From Amycolatopsis orientalis DSM 40040 = KCTC 9412 (GTDB lineage Bacteria > Actinomycetota > Actinomycetes > Mycobacteriales > Pseudonocardiaceae): 64,000 nucleotides of DNA. The DNA is taken from contig NZ_ASJB01000091.1 of NCBI RefSeq assembly GCF_000478275.1, positions 51,393 to 115,392 on the forward strand, read 5' to 3'. Numbering within the stretch: position 1 is the stretch's first letter; each line of letters opens with the position of its first letter. The translations under genes and the position numbers were made by a program. The notes beneath the pieces were generated by a model. It saw only the letters and a program-made list of their open reading frames with translations. It was not told the DNA's origin and ran no database searches. Below are positions 49,226 to 58,840 of the stretch, piece by piece.

Positions 49226-50377
49226 ATGCCTCCCACGCAAGGCCTCCCGATCCGGGAATACCTCCTCGTCGCCCTCACCGCGGCGGCCGTTACCTTCCTG
49301 CTCACCGGCGTGGTGCGCCGGGTCGCCATCCGGATCGGGGCGATCGCCAACCCGCGGGCCCGTGACGTGCACGTCACGCCGATCCCGCGGATGGGCGGGA
49401 TCGGCATCTTCCTGGGTGTCGCCGCCGCGATGGGGCTCGCGCACCAGCTGCCCGCGCTGAGCCGCGGCTTCGACTTCTCCTTCGACTCGCTGGGTGTCCT
49501 GCTCGCCGCGGGGGTCATCTCCCTGATCGGCGCGCTCGACGACCGGTTCGAGCTGGACGCCTGGACGAAACTCGCGGGCCAGGTCATGTGCGCCGGGATC
49601 CTGGTGATCTTCGGCGTGCAGTGGGTGTCGTTCTGGGTCCCGTGGGGCGGTGGCGGCGAGTCCTTCGGCCAGGTGCTGGTGCTGGACAAGAACCAGGGTG
49701 CGCTGCTGACGGTCGTGCTGGTGGTCGTCATGGTCAACGCGATGAACTTCGTCGACGGCCTCGACGGGCTCGCCGGCGGCCTCGGCTTCATCGCCGCGGC
49801 GGCGACGTGCTCGTTCTCCCTCGGCCTGCTCGACTCCTCGGGCGGCGACGTCGGCGCGTACCCGCCCGCCCTCATCGCGGCCACGCTCGCCGGGGCCTGT
49901 CTGGGCTTCCTGCCGTACAACTTCCAGCCCGCGAAGATCTTCATGGGCGACTCCGGCTCGATGATGATCGGGCTCATGCTGGCCGGTGCGACGACGTCCG
50001 CGTCGGGCCGCGTGCCCTATCCGCAGTTCAGCGGCAAGGACGCGCTCGCGTTGCTCTCGCCGCTCGTCGTGGTCGCCGCGGTGCTGTTCGTGCCGATGCT
50101 CGACCTGATCATGGCGGTCGTCCGCCGCACCCGTCGCGGCGAGAGCCCGTTCGCCGCGGACAAGATGCACCTGCACCACCGTCTGCTGGAGATCGGCCAT
50201 TCGCAGCGCCGCGCGGTACTGCTCATCTACTTGTGGGCGGGCCTGCTCGCGTTCGGCGCGGTTTCGGTGACGCTCTTCGACAGTGTCGCGGTTTTCTGGA
50301 TTGTCGGATTCGGCTTCCTGCTGGCGACACTGGTGTCGGTCATCCCCAGACTGCGTTCGCGGAACCGGACCGCCTGA
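49226..50377 (+). CDS. wecA: UDP-HexNAc:polyprenyl-phosphate GlcNAc-1-phosphate transferase (WecA/TagO type)
   Basis: The 383-residue protein has eleven predicted membrane helices and the PNPT catalytic motifs: LIGALDDRFELD, MNFVDGLDGLAGG, AKIFMGDSGSMM and DKMHLHHRLLE. It starts polyprenyl-linked glycan synthesis, in mycolata the linker of arabinogalactan, by moving sugar-1-phosphate onto decaprenyl phosphate. The ATG is 88 bases after sua5. This is the Rv1302/rfe position. Confidence 0.93.
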   Translation: MPPTQGLPIREYLLVALTAAAVTFLLTGVVRRVAIRIGAIANPRARDVHVTPIPRMGGIGIFLGVAAAMGLAHQLPALSRGFDFSFDSLGVLLAAGVISLIGALDDRFELDAWTKLAGQVMCAGILVIFGVQWVSFWVPWGGGGESFGQVLVLDKNQGALLTVVLVVVMVNAMNFVDGLDGLAGGLGFIAAAATCSFSLGLLDSSGGDVGAYPPALIAATLAGACLGFLPYNFQPAKIFMGDSGSMMIGLMLAGATTSASGRVPYPQFSGKDALALLSPLVVVAAVLFVPMLDLIMAVVRRTRRGESPFAADKMHLHHRLLEIGHSQRRAVLLIYLWAGLLAFGAVSVTLFDSVAVFWIVGFGFLLATLVSVIPRLRSRNRTA

Positions 50378-50433
50378 AAGACGCGATCCGCACGGGCCTA
50401 CACTGGCGGGCTGAGACGACCAGGGAGCTTTCT

Positions 50434-50889
50434 GTGAGCGAGACCGAGAAGACCGTCGAGGCGGAGGAGAACCCCCACGCCAAGGTGGTTCTGCAGGCGG
50501 CCAACGCGATGATGAAGGCATCCCTGAAGCTGGTCCCGCCCGCGGTGCTCGTGTGCGTCGTGGTGTTCACCATCCTCAAAGGACAGCCGGGTCTGCTCGG
50601 CTCGGCCATCGGTGGCGTGCTCGCCGTCGGATCCGCTCTCGCGACGCTGGGCCTGATGCGGTTCAGCGCGGGGCTGGACCCGATGTTCGTGATGGTGATC
50701 GCTCTCGGTGGTTACGTACTCAAGCTCATCCTTCTTTTCGGGGCGCTGACCCTGCTGCGCGGAGTGGACTCGGTCCACCCGATGGCCTTGGGCGTCACCA
50801 TGATCGTCGCCATTCTCGTGGCCGCCGCGGTGGAGTTCGCGGCCTTCCGCAAGACCAAGATCCCGACGATCATCCCGGCTTCCCGCTGA
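50434..50889 (+). CDS. atpI: AtpI-like membrane protein upstream of ATP synthase
   Basis: The 151-residue protein has a charged N-terminus and four membrane helices (from LKLVPPAVLVCVVVFTIL to MIVAILVAAAVEFAAF). Size, topology and place upstream of atpB match the actinobacterial AtpI-like protein (Rv1303 position), thought to help c-ring assembly. GGGAGC lies before the GTG. It is separated from atpB by 379 bases. Confidence 0.82.
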   Translation: MSETEKTVEAEENPHAKVVLQAANAMMKASLKLVPPAVLVCVVVFTILKGQPGLLGSAIGGVLAVGSALATLGLMRFSAGLDPMFVMVIALGGYVLKLILLFGALTLLRGVDSVHPMALGVTMIVAILVAAAVEFAAFRKTKIPTIIPASR

Positions 50890-51268
50890 TTTCGGGACCC
50901 AGGTCCTGACCTGGGACGGGACCTAGGTCCTCGGCCGATCAGGGGCAATGTAGTACGCCTGTACGGCCCGTCGGTACCTGCTGATATGGTCCGCGTATGG
51001 GCGGCGGCCTCGGCTGCCGGCTCCTGATGACGAACCCCGAACAGCAGTGTGGCGACGGTGTTGAATCGTCCCTCGTTACCCGCTGGTAGGCGTCTGTCTC
51101 CCGGGAGCACTGCATCGAGAATCCTCGTGTGCGGAACGTGAAACCGTGTTCAGCACATCGTGGGGTGGCCGCCTCCGACGGCCCGATACGTGTCGGGTAC
51201 GTTAAGTCCAGATCGTGACGATTCCCCCGGCGGAGTGAACGCCGGCCGGGAGAACCGGAAGGAGCCCA
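50890..51268. other. Intergenic region upstream of the atp operon
   Basis: The first 45 bases hold CCCAGGTC-CT-GACCTGGG (50898-50915) and the perfect palindrome GGACCTAGGTCC (50919-50930), two versions of one GGGACC-AGGTCCT unit; they may terminate atpI transcription. The rest should hold the main atp promoter, for example around the TACGTTAAGTCC patch near 51198. No gene was recognised. Confidence 0.5.
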
Positions 51269-52066
51269 GTGGGCGCGCTGGTACTAGCCGAGGGTGCGGA
51301 GTTCGCGCCGCCCGGTGTCAAAGACTTCAACCTGCCGCCGTTGTTCGGTTCCGGCTATTGGTTGAGCTTCACCAAGCCGATGCTGCTGGTGGTCATCTCC
51401 CTGATCATCCTCATCACCTACTTCATGGTGTCTTCGCGCCGGCTGAAGGTCGTCCCGGGCAAGGGACAGTTCATCGCCGAATCGATTTACAACTTCGGCC
51501 GCAACAACATCGCGCGTGAGCAGATCGGTTCGGCCGACTTCAAGCCGTTCATCCCGCTGATCCTGGGGCTGTTCAGCTTCGTGCTGGTGAACAACCTCTT
51601 CGGGATCATTCCGTTCTTCCAGTTCCCGACCATGGCGCGAATCGGCTTCCCGGTCGCTCTCGCGTTCCTTGTCGTTTACCCGGTGTACCACTACGTCGGG
51701 TTCAAGCGCCACGGTTTCAAGGGTTACCTGAAGAAGGAACTGGCGCCGGCCGGTATTCCCGGGTTCGTTCTGCCGCTGTACTCCACCATCGAGTTCGCGC
51801 AGAAGTTCTTCATCGCCCCCGCCACCCTGGCCATCCGGGTGTTCGCCGCGATGTTCGCCGGTCACCTCATCATCATGGTCTTCACGCTCGGTGGCAGCTT
51901 CCTGCTGACCGAGGGCGAAGGTCTCGTGAAGGTCGCGTCGCCGGTGGCGTTCCTCTTCGCCATCGCGATGACCTTCCTGGAGGCATTCATCCAGGTCCTG
52001 CAGGCATTCATCTTCGCACTGCTGTCCGCAGGGTACATCGGCGCCGCGCTGGCGTCGGAGCACTGA
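51269..52066 (+). CDS. atpB: F0F1 ATP synthase subunit a
   Basis: The 265-residue membrane subunit forms the proton half-channels. The essential arginine lies in FIAPATLAIRVFAAMFAGHL. The N-terminal ADFKPFIPLILGLFSFVLVNN and FLEAFIQVLQAFIFALL helices are typical. GTG at 51269 follows GGAAGGAGC. It is the first gene of the eight-gene atp operon. Confidence 0.97.
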   Translation: MGALVLAEGAEFAPPGVKDFNLPPLFGSGYWLSFTKPMLLVVISLIILITYFMVSSRRLKVVPGKGQFIAESIYNFGRNNIAREQIGSADFKPFIPLILGLFSFVLVNNLFGIIPFFQFPTMARIGFPVALAFLVVYPVYHYVGFKRHGFKGYLKKELAPAGIPGFVLPLYSTIEFAQKFFIAPATLAIRVFAAMFAGHLIIMVFTLGGSFLLTEGEGLVKVASPVAFLFAIAMTFLEAFIQVLQAFIFALLSAGYIGAALASEH

Positions 52067-52128
52067 GAGAACACCAAAAGCCCCCGATCCGCGTGAGTCG
52101 CGCGGACCGAGTTTGAAGGGAAACGCAC

Positions 52129-52383
52129 GTGAGCAACATCGTTCTTGCGCAGCAGGCTGCCGAGGCCGTCAGCATCAACAAGGGTCTCGCCGCCATCGGT
52201 TACGGCCTCGGCGCGATCGGCCCCGGTATCGGTGTGGGTCTCATCTTCGCCGCCGTCATCAACGGCACCGCCCGTCAGCCGGAGGCCCAGGGCAAGCTGC
52301 AGAGCATCGCCTTCTCGACCTTCGTTCTGACCGAGGTTCTGGCGCTGATCGGTATCGTCATCTACTTCCTCGCCTCCGCCTAA
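52129..52383 (+). CDS. atpE: F0F1 ATP synthase subunit c
   Basis: The 84-residue hairpin has the polar loop NGTARQPEAQGKL and the proton-carrying Glu69 in FSTFVLTEVLALIG. An 18-residue N-terminal extension precedes the first helix. GAAGGG precedes the GTG. It forms the rotor ring. Confidence 0.97.
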   Translation: MSNIVLAQQAAEAVSINKGLAAIGYGLGAIGPGIGVGLIFAAVINGTARQPEAQGKLQSIAFSTFVLTEVLALIGIVIYFLASA

Positions 52384-52416
52384 GGCTGAGTTCCGCTCAT
52401 CGCTTAAGGAGACGTT

Positions 52417-52974
52417 GTGCTGAAGACCGAATTGGTGTTGGCCTCCGAAGAGGTGCCCAACCCGATCGTGCCGCACGTTCCCGAGCTCATCCTCGGGTTC
52501 ATCGCCTTCCTTCTGCTGCTGTTCGTTCTGAAGAAGTACGTCGTTCCGCGTTTCGAGGCGACCTACGAAGAGCGGACGAAGCTGATCGAGGGTGGCATCG
52601 AGCGGGCCGAGAAGGCACAGGCCGAAGCCGAAGAAAACCTTGCGCAGTACAAGGCGCAGCTGGCGGAAGCCCGTTCCGAGGCCGCGAAGATCCGCGACGA
52701 CGCCCGGCTCGAAGCCGAGCAGATCAAGGCGGAGCTGCGGGCCGAGGCCGAAGCCGAGTCCCAGCGCATCGTCGCCCAGGGGCAGGCTCAGCTGCAGGCC
52801 CAGAAGGCGCAGATCATCGCCGAGCTGCGCGCCGAACTCGGCCGTAACTCCGTCGAGCTGGCCAGCCGCATCGTCGGCGAGTCGCTCGCGGACGACGCGC
52901 GCCGTCACGGCACCGTGGACCGGTTCCTTGCCGAGCTGGAGACCGCGGGCGCCTCCAACGGAGCGGGAAAGTAG
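52417..52974 (+). CDS. atpF: F0F1 ATP synthase subunit b
   Basis: The 185-residue protein has one membrane helix (ELILGFIAFLLLLFVLKKYV) and a long charged coiled coil (EERTKLIEGGIERAEKAQAE onward) that forms the stator stalk. AAGGAG lies before the GTG. It is a plain b subunit; the b-delta fusion seen in mycobacterial AtpH is not present here. Confidence 0.96.
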   Translation: MLKTELVLASEEVPNPIVPHVPELILGFIAFLLLLFVLKKYVVPRFEATYEERTKLIEGGIERAEKAQAEAEENLAQYKAQLAEARSEAAKIRDDARLEAEQIKAELRAEAEAESQRIVAQGQAQLQAQKAQIIAELRAELGRNSVELASRIVGESLADDARRHGTVDRFLAELETAGASNGAGK

Positions 52975-52980
52975 ACCAGA

Positions 52981-53802
52981 ATGACGCTGCATGCTGCGAG
53001 CCGTGAAGCGCTCGACCTCGCCGAGAATCGTCTCGGCGAGGTACTGGCCGCCGCGGGTACGGACCCGGCGACGGTCGGCGACGAGCTGCTTTCGGTCGTC
53101 GCCCTGCTGGACCGGGAGATCGGCCTGCGCCGGGCCGTCGCCGACGGTTCGGCCACGTCCGAGGCCCGGATCGGCCTCGCCCGCGGCATCCTCGCGGGCA
53201 AGGTTTCCGAACCGGCCCTGCAGGTGCTCGACTCCGTGGCTGGCAGCCGCTGGTCGAGCCCGCGCGAACTGACCGACGGGCTCGAGGCCCTCGGCCGCTC
53301 GGCGCTGCTCACCAGTGCGGAGAAGTCCGGGAACATCGACGCTGTCGAAGACCAGCTGTTCCGGGTCACTCGTATCGTTGCGGGTGCGCCGGAGCTCGAA
53401 CAGGCGTTGTCCGACCTGTCCGCTCCCGCCGAGGCGAAGCGGACCCTCGTCCGCACCCTGTTCGCCGACAAGGTGGACGTGGTCACCGAGACCCTCGTCG
53501 AGCAGGTCGTCCTGCGCGCCAAGGGACGTGGGGTCGCCAATGCCCTCGAGCGGCTGGTCCAGCTGGCCGCGGAACGCCGTCAGCGCTCGGTCGCCCAGGT
53601 GACCAGCGCGAGCGCGCTGTCCGACGAGCAGCAGGCTCGGCTGAGCGAGAAGCTCAACGCCCTCTACGGGCGGCAGCTCGCGCTGCACGTCGAGGTCGAC
53701 CCGTCACTGGGCGGCGGACTCGTCGTCCGCGTCGGCGACGAGGTCATCGACGGCAGCACCGCTGGGCGCATCGACGCCCTGCGTCGCCGGCTGGCCGGCT
53801 GA
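52981..53802 (+). CDS. atpH: F0F1 ATP synthase subunit delta
   Basis: The 273-residue subunit joins the stator to F1. The N-terminal six-helix domain begins AASREALDLAENRLGEVLAA, and the C-terminal part has the family block LGGGLVVRVGDEVIDGSTAGR. It is longer than E. coli delta because of an actinobacterial N-terminal extension, with no mycobacterial b-like fusion. It lies 6 bases after atpF. Confidence 0.96.
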   Translation: MTLHAASREALDLAENRLGEVLAAAGTDPATVGDELLSVVALLDREIGLRRAVADGSATSEARIGLARGILAGKVSEPALQVLDSVAGSRWSSPRELTDGLEALGRSALLTSAEKSGNIDAVEDQLFRVTRIVAGAPELEQALSDLSAPAEAKRTLVRTLFADKVDVVTETLVEQVVLRAKGRGVANALERLVQLAAERRQRSVAQVTSASALSDEQQARLSEKLNALYGRQLALHVEVDPSLGGGLVVRVGDEVIDGSTAGRIDALRRRLAG

Positions 53803-53855
53803 CCCACAACAACGACTTTGCACACTGGCACGAACGAAGCGAGAGCGGGATTGAA

Positions 53856-55493
53856 ATGGCGGAGCTGACGATCTCCTCGGATGAGATCCGTAGCGCGATC
53901 GAGAACTACGTCTCGAGTTACGCCCCGGACGTGAGCCGGGAAGAAGTTGGCGTCGTCATCGACGCCGGTGACGGCATCGCCCACGTAGAGGGCCTTCCCT
54001 CGGCGATGGCCAACGAGCTGCTCGAGTTCCCCGGCGGGGTCCTCGGGGTGGCGCTGAACCTGGACGCGCGCTCCATCGGTGCCGCGATCCTCGGTGACTT
54101 CGAGACCGTCGTCGAAGGCCAGCAGGTCAAGCGGACCGGTCAGGTCCTCTCGGTTCCGGTCGGCGAGGGCTACCTCGGCCGCGTCGTGAACCCGCTGGGC
54201 GCCCCGATCGACGGCCTCGGCGAGATCGAGACCACCGACCGTCGTCCGCTGGAGGTCAAGGCCGCTTCGGTGGTCGAGCGCCAGCCGGTGTCGGAGCCGC
54301 TGCAGACCGGTATCACCGCCATCGACGCGATGACCCCGATCGGCCGTGGCCAGCGTCAGCTGATCATCGGTGACCGCAAGACCGGCAAGACCGCGGTCGC
54401 GGTGGACACGATCATCAACCAGAAGGCCAACTGGGAGTCCGGCGACCCGAAGCAGCAGGTCCGCTGCATCTACGTCGCGGTCGGCCAGAAGGGCTCCACG
54501 ATCGCCGCGGTGAAGAAGTCCCTCGAGGACGCCGGCGCGATGGAGTACACCACCATCGTCGCGGCCCCCGCGTCGGACTCCGCCGGCTTCAAGTGGATCG
54601 CGCCGTACACCGGTTCGGCCATCGGCCAGCACTGGATGTACGAGGGCAAGCACGTCCTCATCGTGTTCGACGACCTGACCAAGCAGGCCGACGCCTACCG
54701 CGCGATCTCGCTGCTGCTGCGCCGCCCGCCGGGCCGTGAAGCCTTCCCCGGCGACGTCTTCTACTTGCACTCCCGTCTCCTCGAGCGTTGCGCGAAGCTC
54801 TCGGACGACCTGGGCGCCGGTTCGCTGACCGGTCTCCCGATCATCGAGACCAAGGCGAACGACGTGTCGGCCTACATCCCGACCAACGTCATCTCGATCA
54901 CCGACGGTCAGTGCTTCTTCCAGTCGGACCTGTTCAACGCCGGTCAGCGCCCGGCCATCGACGTGGGTATCTCGGTTTCCCGCGTGGGTGGTGCCGCGCA
55001 GGTCAAGGCGATGAAGGACGTTTCGGGTTCGCTCCGTATCGACCTGTCGCAGTACCGTGAGCTGGAGGCCTTCGCGGCCTTCGCCTCGGACCTCGACGAC
55101 GCGTCGAAGGCGCAGCTCGAGCGTGGAGCGCGGCTGTACGAGGTGCTCAAGCAGCCGCAGTACTCGCCGATCCCGGTCGAGGAGCAGGTCGTCACCGTGT
55201 ACCTCGGTACCAACGGCCACTTCGACACCGTCCCGACCGAGGACGTGCGCCGCTTCCGCGACGAGTTCGTCGACTCCGCGCGCCGCAAGCACGGTGAGCT
55301 GCTCAAGGACATCCGCGAGTCGGGCAAGTTCTCCAAGGAGACCGCTTCCGGGCTGGTCGACGCGGTGAACGAGTTCAAGAAGGAGTTCACCACCTCCGAG
55401 GGCAAGAGCCTCGTCGAGGTCTCCGACGCCATGGACGCCGAGAAGGTCGGGCAGGAGACCGTCAAGGTCAACAAGCCCGCACCGAAGAAGTGA
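53856..55493 (+). CDS. atpA: F0F1 ATP synthase subunit alpha
   Basis: The 545-residue non-catalytic nucleotide-binding subunit has the P-loop IIGDRKTGKTAVA and the signature PAIDVGISVSRVGG. The C-terminal tail extends about 30 residues beyond the E. coli type (DAMDAEKVGQETVKVNKPAP), a feature of actinobacterial alpha subunits linked with suppression of ATP hydrolysis. It is 53 bases after atpH. Confidence 0.97.
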   Translation: MAELTISSDEIRSAIENYVSSYAPDVSREEVGVVIDAGDGIAHVEGLPSAMANELLEFPGGVLGVALNLDARSIGAAILGDFETVVEGQQVKRTGQVLSVPVGEGYLGRVVNPLGAPIDGLGEIETTDRRPLEVKAASVVERQPVSEPLQTGITAIDAMTPIGRGQRQLIIGDRKTGKTAVAVDTIINQKANWESGDPKQQVRCIYVAVGQKGSTIAAVKKSLEDAGAMEYTTIVAAPASDSAGFKWIAPYTGSAIGQHWMYEGKHVLIVFDDLTKQADAYRAISLLLRRPPGREAFPGDVFYLHSRLLERCAKLSDDLGAGSLTGLPIIETKANDVSAYIPTNVISITDGQCFFQSDLFNAGQRPAIDVGISVSRVGGAAQVKAMKDVSGSLRIDLSQYRELEAFAAFASDLDDASKAQLERGARLYEVLKQPQYSPIPVEEQVVTVYLGTNGHFDTVPTEDVRRFRDEFVDSARRKHGELLKDIRESGKFSKETASGLVDAVNEFKKEFTTSEGKSLVEVSDAMDAEKVGQETVKVNKPAPKK

Positions 55494-55504
55494 GCTGATA
55501 GCTC

Positions 55505-56443
55505 ATGGCCGCACAACTCCGAGAACTCCGGTCGCGTATCAAGGCGACCAAGTCCATCGGCAAGATCACCAAGGCGATGGAGCTCATCGCCACCGCGCGC
55601 ATCACCAAGGCGCGGGCGAAGGTCGCGGCGTCCCGGCCCTACTCGGACGAGATCACGAACGTGCTCTCGGCCCTGGCCGGCGCCTCGGCCAACCTCGACC
55701 ACCCGCTGCTGGTCGAGCGCCCCAACCCGAAGCGCGCGGCGGTCCTCGTGATCACCAGCGACAAGGGTCAGTGCGGTGGATACAACTCCAACGTGCTGAA
55801 GGCGACCGAGGAGCTCCTCACGCTGCTGCGTGAGCAGGGCAAGGAGCCGGTGCTGTACGTGACCGGCAACAAGGGCCTGAGCTACTACCGCTTCCGTGGC
55901 CGCGAGGTGACCGAAAGCTGGACGGGCTTCTCCGACCAGCCCGGTTACGTCAACGCCGCGGAGGCCGGTGAGCTCATCGTCGAGTCGTTCCTGAACGGCG
56001 CCGACGACGAGGCCGGTAACGCCGACGGCATCCTGGGTGTCGACGAGATCCACGTCGTCTACACCGAGTTCGTCTCGATGCTGACCCAGCGTCCGACCGC
56101 CAAGCGTGTCGCGCCGCTCGAGGTCGAGTACGTCGAGGGCGAAGAGGAGAAGCCGGAAAGCCTGCTCCCGAGCTACGAGTTCGAGCCCAGCGCCGAAAAG
56201 TTGCTCGGCGCGTTGCTGCCGAAGTACATCAACACGCGGATCTTCGCGGCGATGCTCGAGTCGGCGGCGTCCGAACTCGCTGCCCGCCGTACCGCGATGA
56301 AGGCGGCGTCGGACAACGCGAACGAACTGGTGAACACGCTGACGCGGGAGGCGAACCAGGCCCGCCAGGCGCAGATCACCCAGGAGATCTCCGAAATCGT
56401 CGGTGGAGCGAACGCTCTCACCGCAGCAGGAAGTGATGACTGA
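55505..56443 (+). CDS. atpG: F0F1 ATP synthase subunit gamma
   Basis: The 312-residue central stalk has the N-terminal coiled coil LRSRIKATKSIGKITKAMEL, the middle VLVITSDKGQCGGYNSNV, and the C-terminal helix RRTAMKAASDNANELVNTLT. An insertion in the middle (VEYVEGEEEKPESLLPSYEF) is acidic. Its last base is the first of atpD (TGATG). Confidence 0.97.
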   Translation: MAAQLRELRSRIKATKSIGKITKAMELIATARITKARAKVAASRPYSDEITNVLSALAGASANLDHPLLVERPNPKRAAVLVITSDKGQCGGYNSNVLKATEELLTLLREQGKEPVLYVTGNKGLSYYRFRGREVTESWTGFSDQPGYVNAAEAGELIVESFLNGADDEAGNADGILGVDEIHVVYTEFVSMLTQRPTAKRVAPLEVEYVEGEEEKPESLLPSYEFEPSAEKLLGALLPKYINTRIFAAMLESAASELAARRTAMKAASDNANELVNTLTREANQARQAQITQEISEIVGGANALTAAGSDD

Positions 56444-57867
56444 TGACCAGTACTGAAGCCCGTGCCAAGGGGCGCATCGTCTCGGTGACCGGCCCGGTCG
56501 TCGACGTCGAATTCCCGCGCGGTTCCGTTCCCGACCAGTTCAACGCGCTCAAGGTCGAAATCGAGTTCGAGCAGCTCCGCAAGACGGTGACGCTCGAGGT
56601 CGCCAGCCACCTCGGTGACAACCTCGTCCGCACCATCTCGCTCCAGCCGCAGGACGGCCTCGTCCGTGGCGCCGAGGTCACCGACACCGGCGGCCCCATC
56701 ACGGTGCCGGTCGGCGACAAGGTCAAGGGCCACGTCTACAACGCGCTCGGCGAGTGCCTCGACGAGCCCGGCTACGGCGACGACCTCGAGCGCTGGGGCA
56801 TCCACCGCAACCCGCCGGCCTTCGACCAGCTCGAGGGCAAGACCAAGATGCTGGAGACCGGCCTCAAGGTCGTCGACCTGCTGACCCCGTACGTCGAGGG
56901 TGGCAAGATCGGCCTGTTCGGCGGTGCCGGCGTCGGCAAGACGGTGCTCATCAAGGAGATGATCACCCGTGTCGCCCGGAACTTCGGTGGTACCTCGGTG
57001 TTCGCCGGTGTCGGCGAGCGCACCCGTGAGGGCAACGACCTCTTCCTGGAGATGTCCGAGGACGGCGTCATCAACGACACCGCCCTCGTCTTCGGCCAGA
57101 TGGACGAGCCGCCGGGCACCCGTATGCGGGTCGCGCTGTCCGCGCTGACCATGGCGGAGTACTTCCGCGATGTGCAGAACCAGGACGTGCTGCTCTTCAT
57201 CGACAACATCTTCCGGTTCACCCAGGCCGGTTCCGAGGTGTCGACCCTGCTGGGCCGCATGCCTTCGGCCGTGGGTTACCAGCCGACGCTGGCCGACGAG
57301 ATGGGTCAGCTCCAGGAGCGGATCACCTCGACCCGCGGTCGTTCGATCACCTCGATGCAGGCGATCTACGTCCCCGCGGACGACTACACCGACCCGGCCC
57401 CGGCGACGACGTTCGCCCACCTGGACGCCACCACGGAGCTTTCGCGTGGCGTGTTCCAGAAGGGCATCTTCCCGGCGGTGGACCCGCTGGCGTCGACGTC
57501 GACCATTCTCGACCCGGCCATCGTCGGTGAGGACCACTACCGCGTGGCCTCCGAGGTCATCCGGATCCTGCAGAAGTACAAGGAGCTGCAGGACATCATC
57601 GCGATCCTCGGTATGGACGAGCTCTCGGAAGAGGACAAGCTCACCGTTCAGCGCGCGCGCCGCATCGAGCGGTTCCTGTCGCAGAACATGCTGGTCGCCG
57701 AGGCCTTCACCGGTCAGCCGGGTTCGACCGTGCCGCTGTCGGAGACCATCGAGTCGTTCGACCGCATCACCAAGGGTGACTTCGACCACTACCCGGAGCA
57801 GGCGTTCCTGGGTATCGGTGGCCTCGAAGACCTCGAGAAGAAGTACAAGGAAATCACCAAGAAGTGA
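56443..57867 (+). CDS. atpD: F0F1 ATP synthase subunit beta
   Basis: The 474-residue catalytic subunit has Walker A FGGAGVGKTVLIKEM, the GERTREGNDL region with the catalytic glutamate, Walker B LLFIDNIFRFTQAG and the DELSEED lever (MDELSEEDKLTV). It makes ATP at the alpha-beta interface. It is coupled to atpG by a one-base overlap. Confidence 0.98.
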   Translation: MTSTEARAKGRIVSVTGPVVDVEFPRGSVPDQFNALKVEIEFEQLRKTVTLEVASHLGDNLVRTISLQPQDGLVRGAEVTDTGGPITVPVGDKVKGHVYNALGECLDEPGYGDDLERWGIHRNPPAFDQLEGKTKMLETGLKVVDLLTPYVEGGKIGLFGGAGVGKTVLIKEMITRVARNFGGTSVFAGVGERTREGNDLFLEMSEDGVINDTALVFGQMDEPPGTRMRVALSALTMAEYFRDVQNQDVLLFIDNIFRFTQAGSEVSTLLGRMPSAVGYQPTLADEMGQLQERITSTRGRSITSMQAIYVPADDYTDPAPATTFAHLDATTELSRGVFQKGIFPAVDPLASTSTILDPAIVGEDHYRVASEVIRILQKYKELQDIIAILGMDELSEEDKLTVQRARRIERFLSQNMLVAEAFTGQPGSTVPLSETIESFDRITKGDFDHYPEQAFLGIGGLEDLEKKYKEITKK

Positions 57868-57981
57868 TGTTCCGATGAGCGGCGGGATCAGTGTCTACTG
57901 TGGACGCTGGTCCCGCCGTTCGCATAGTTGGAACTTTGACTATTAGACTCGGTGGCAGCACCTGAGGTGAAGGGAAGCTAC

Positions 57982-58347
57982 GTGGCTGAGATTTCTGTCG
58001 AGCTGGTAGCCGTCGAGCGCCGTCTCTGGTCCGGTACCGCCACGTTCGTGGTGGCGCAGACCACCGAGGGCGAGATCGGCATCATGGCCGGTCACGAGCC
58101 CGTGCTCGGGCAGCTCGTCGAGGGTGGCGTCGTCAAGGTGACGACCACGGACGGCGAGACCGTGACCGCCGCGGTGCACGGCGGTTTCCTGTCGGTCACC
58201 GCGACCGGCGTGAGCATCCTCGCCGAGAGCGCGGAGCTTTCGCACGAGATCGACGTCGATGCGGCCAAGAAGGCGTTGAGCGGCGAAGACGAGCAAGAGC
58301 GGGCTAGGGCGACCGCCCAGCTCCGCGCGGCCGGTCAGTCAGTCTGA
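57982..58347 (+). CDS. atpC: F0F1 ATP synthase subunit epsilon
   Basis: The 121-residue subunit has the N-terminal beta-sandwich (ISVELVAVERRLWSGTATFV, IMAGHEPVLGQL) and a short C-terminal helical part (DVDAAKKALSGEDEQERARA). GTG at 57982 is chosen because AAGGGAAG precedes it and it gives the usual actinobacterial length; GTG 57952 is in frame upstream. It is the last atp gene. Confidence 0.95.
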   Translation: MAEISVELVAVERRLWSGTATFVVAQTTEGEIGIMAGHEPVLGQLVEGGVVKVTTTDGETVTAAVHGGFLSVTATGVSILAESAELSHEIDVDAAKKALSGEDEQERARATAQLRAAGQSV

Positions 58348-58372
58348 CCGGGCGAGAGGCAGGGGCCGGGCC

Positions 58373-58807
58373 GTGGAAATCGCCGTGGGTGTTCTCGGGG
58401 CCCTGACCATCCTGGCCGTTGTCGTGGCCTGGTATTCGCTGCGATGGGTCCGGATGCGCCGCGGTGGTGGCGTGAGCGTCGCACTGCGGTGGCGTCCGGA
58501 CGAGGCGCGGTCCAGCTGGCATCTGGGGCTGGGCCGCTACGAGGGCGAGCAGTTCGTCTGGTTCCGGGTCTGGAGCCTGCGGACCGGCCCGGATCGCGTG
58601 TTCGAACGCGTGAGCATGGAGATCGCGGACCGGCGCGATCCGTCCGGCACGGAGGCGTACGCCGTCCCCGAAGGTTCGATCGTCCTGCGGTGTGAGTCCG
58701 CCACGCAGGAGGCGATCGAGATCGCGATGGGCCCGGGCGCCCTCACCGGTTTCCTTTCCTGGCTCGAGTCGGCTCCGCCGGGCCGTCGGCTGCCCCGCGC
58801 TTCCTGA
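58373..58807 (+). CDS. DUF2550 family membrane-anchored protein
   Basis: The 144-residue protein has one N-terminal membrane helix (AVGVLGALTILAVVVAWY) followed by a cytoplasmic, PH-like beta domain (SVALRWRPDEARSSWHLGLG, FVWFRVWSLRTGP). It follows atpC by 25 bases, the position of Rv1312 in mycobacteria. Function is unknown; linkage suggests a role with ATP synthase or the membrane. Confidence 0.88.
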   Translation: MEIAVGVLGALTILAVVVAWYSLRWVRMRRGGGVSVALRWRPDEARSSWHLGLGRYEGEQFVWFRVWSLRTGPDRVFERVSMEIADRRDPSGTEAYAVPEGSIVLRCESATQEAIEIAMGPGALTGFLSWLESAPPGRRLPRAS

Positions 58808-58840
58808 ATCGGTTCCGCGCGCACGTCGTATGCTCACGGC

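Noticed and set aside
52417..53802. Fused b-delta subunit as in mycobacterial AtpH
   Set aside because: The b and delta genes are separate and each is of normal actinobacterial length.
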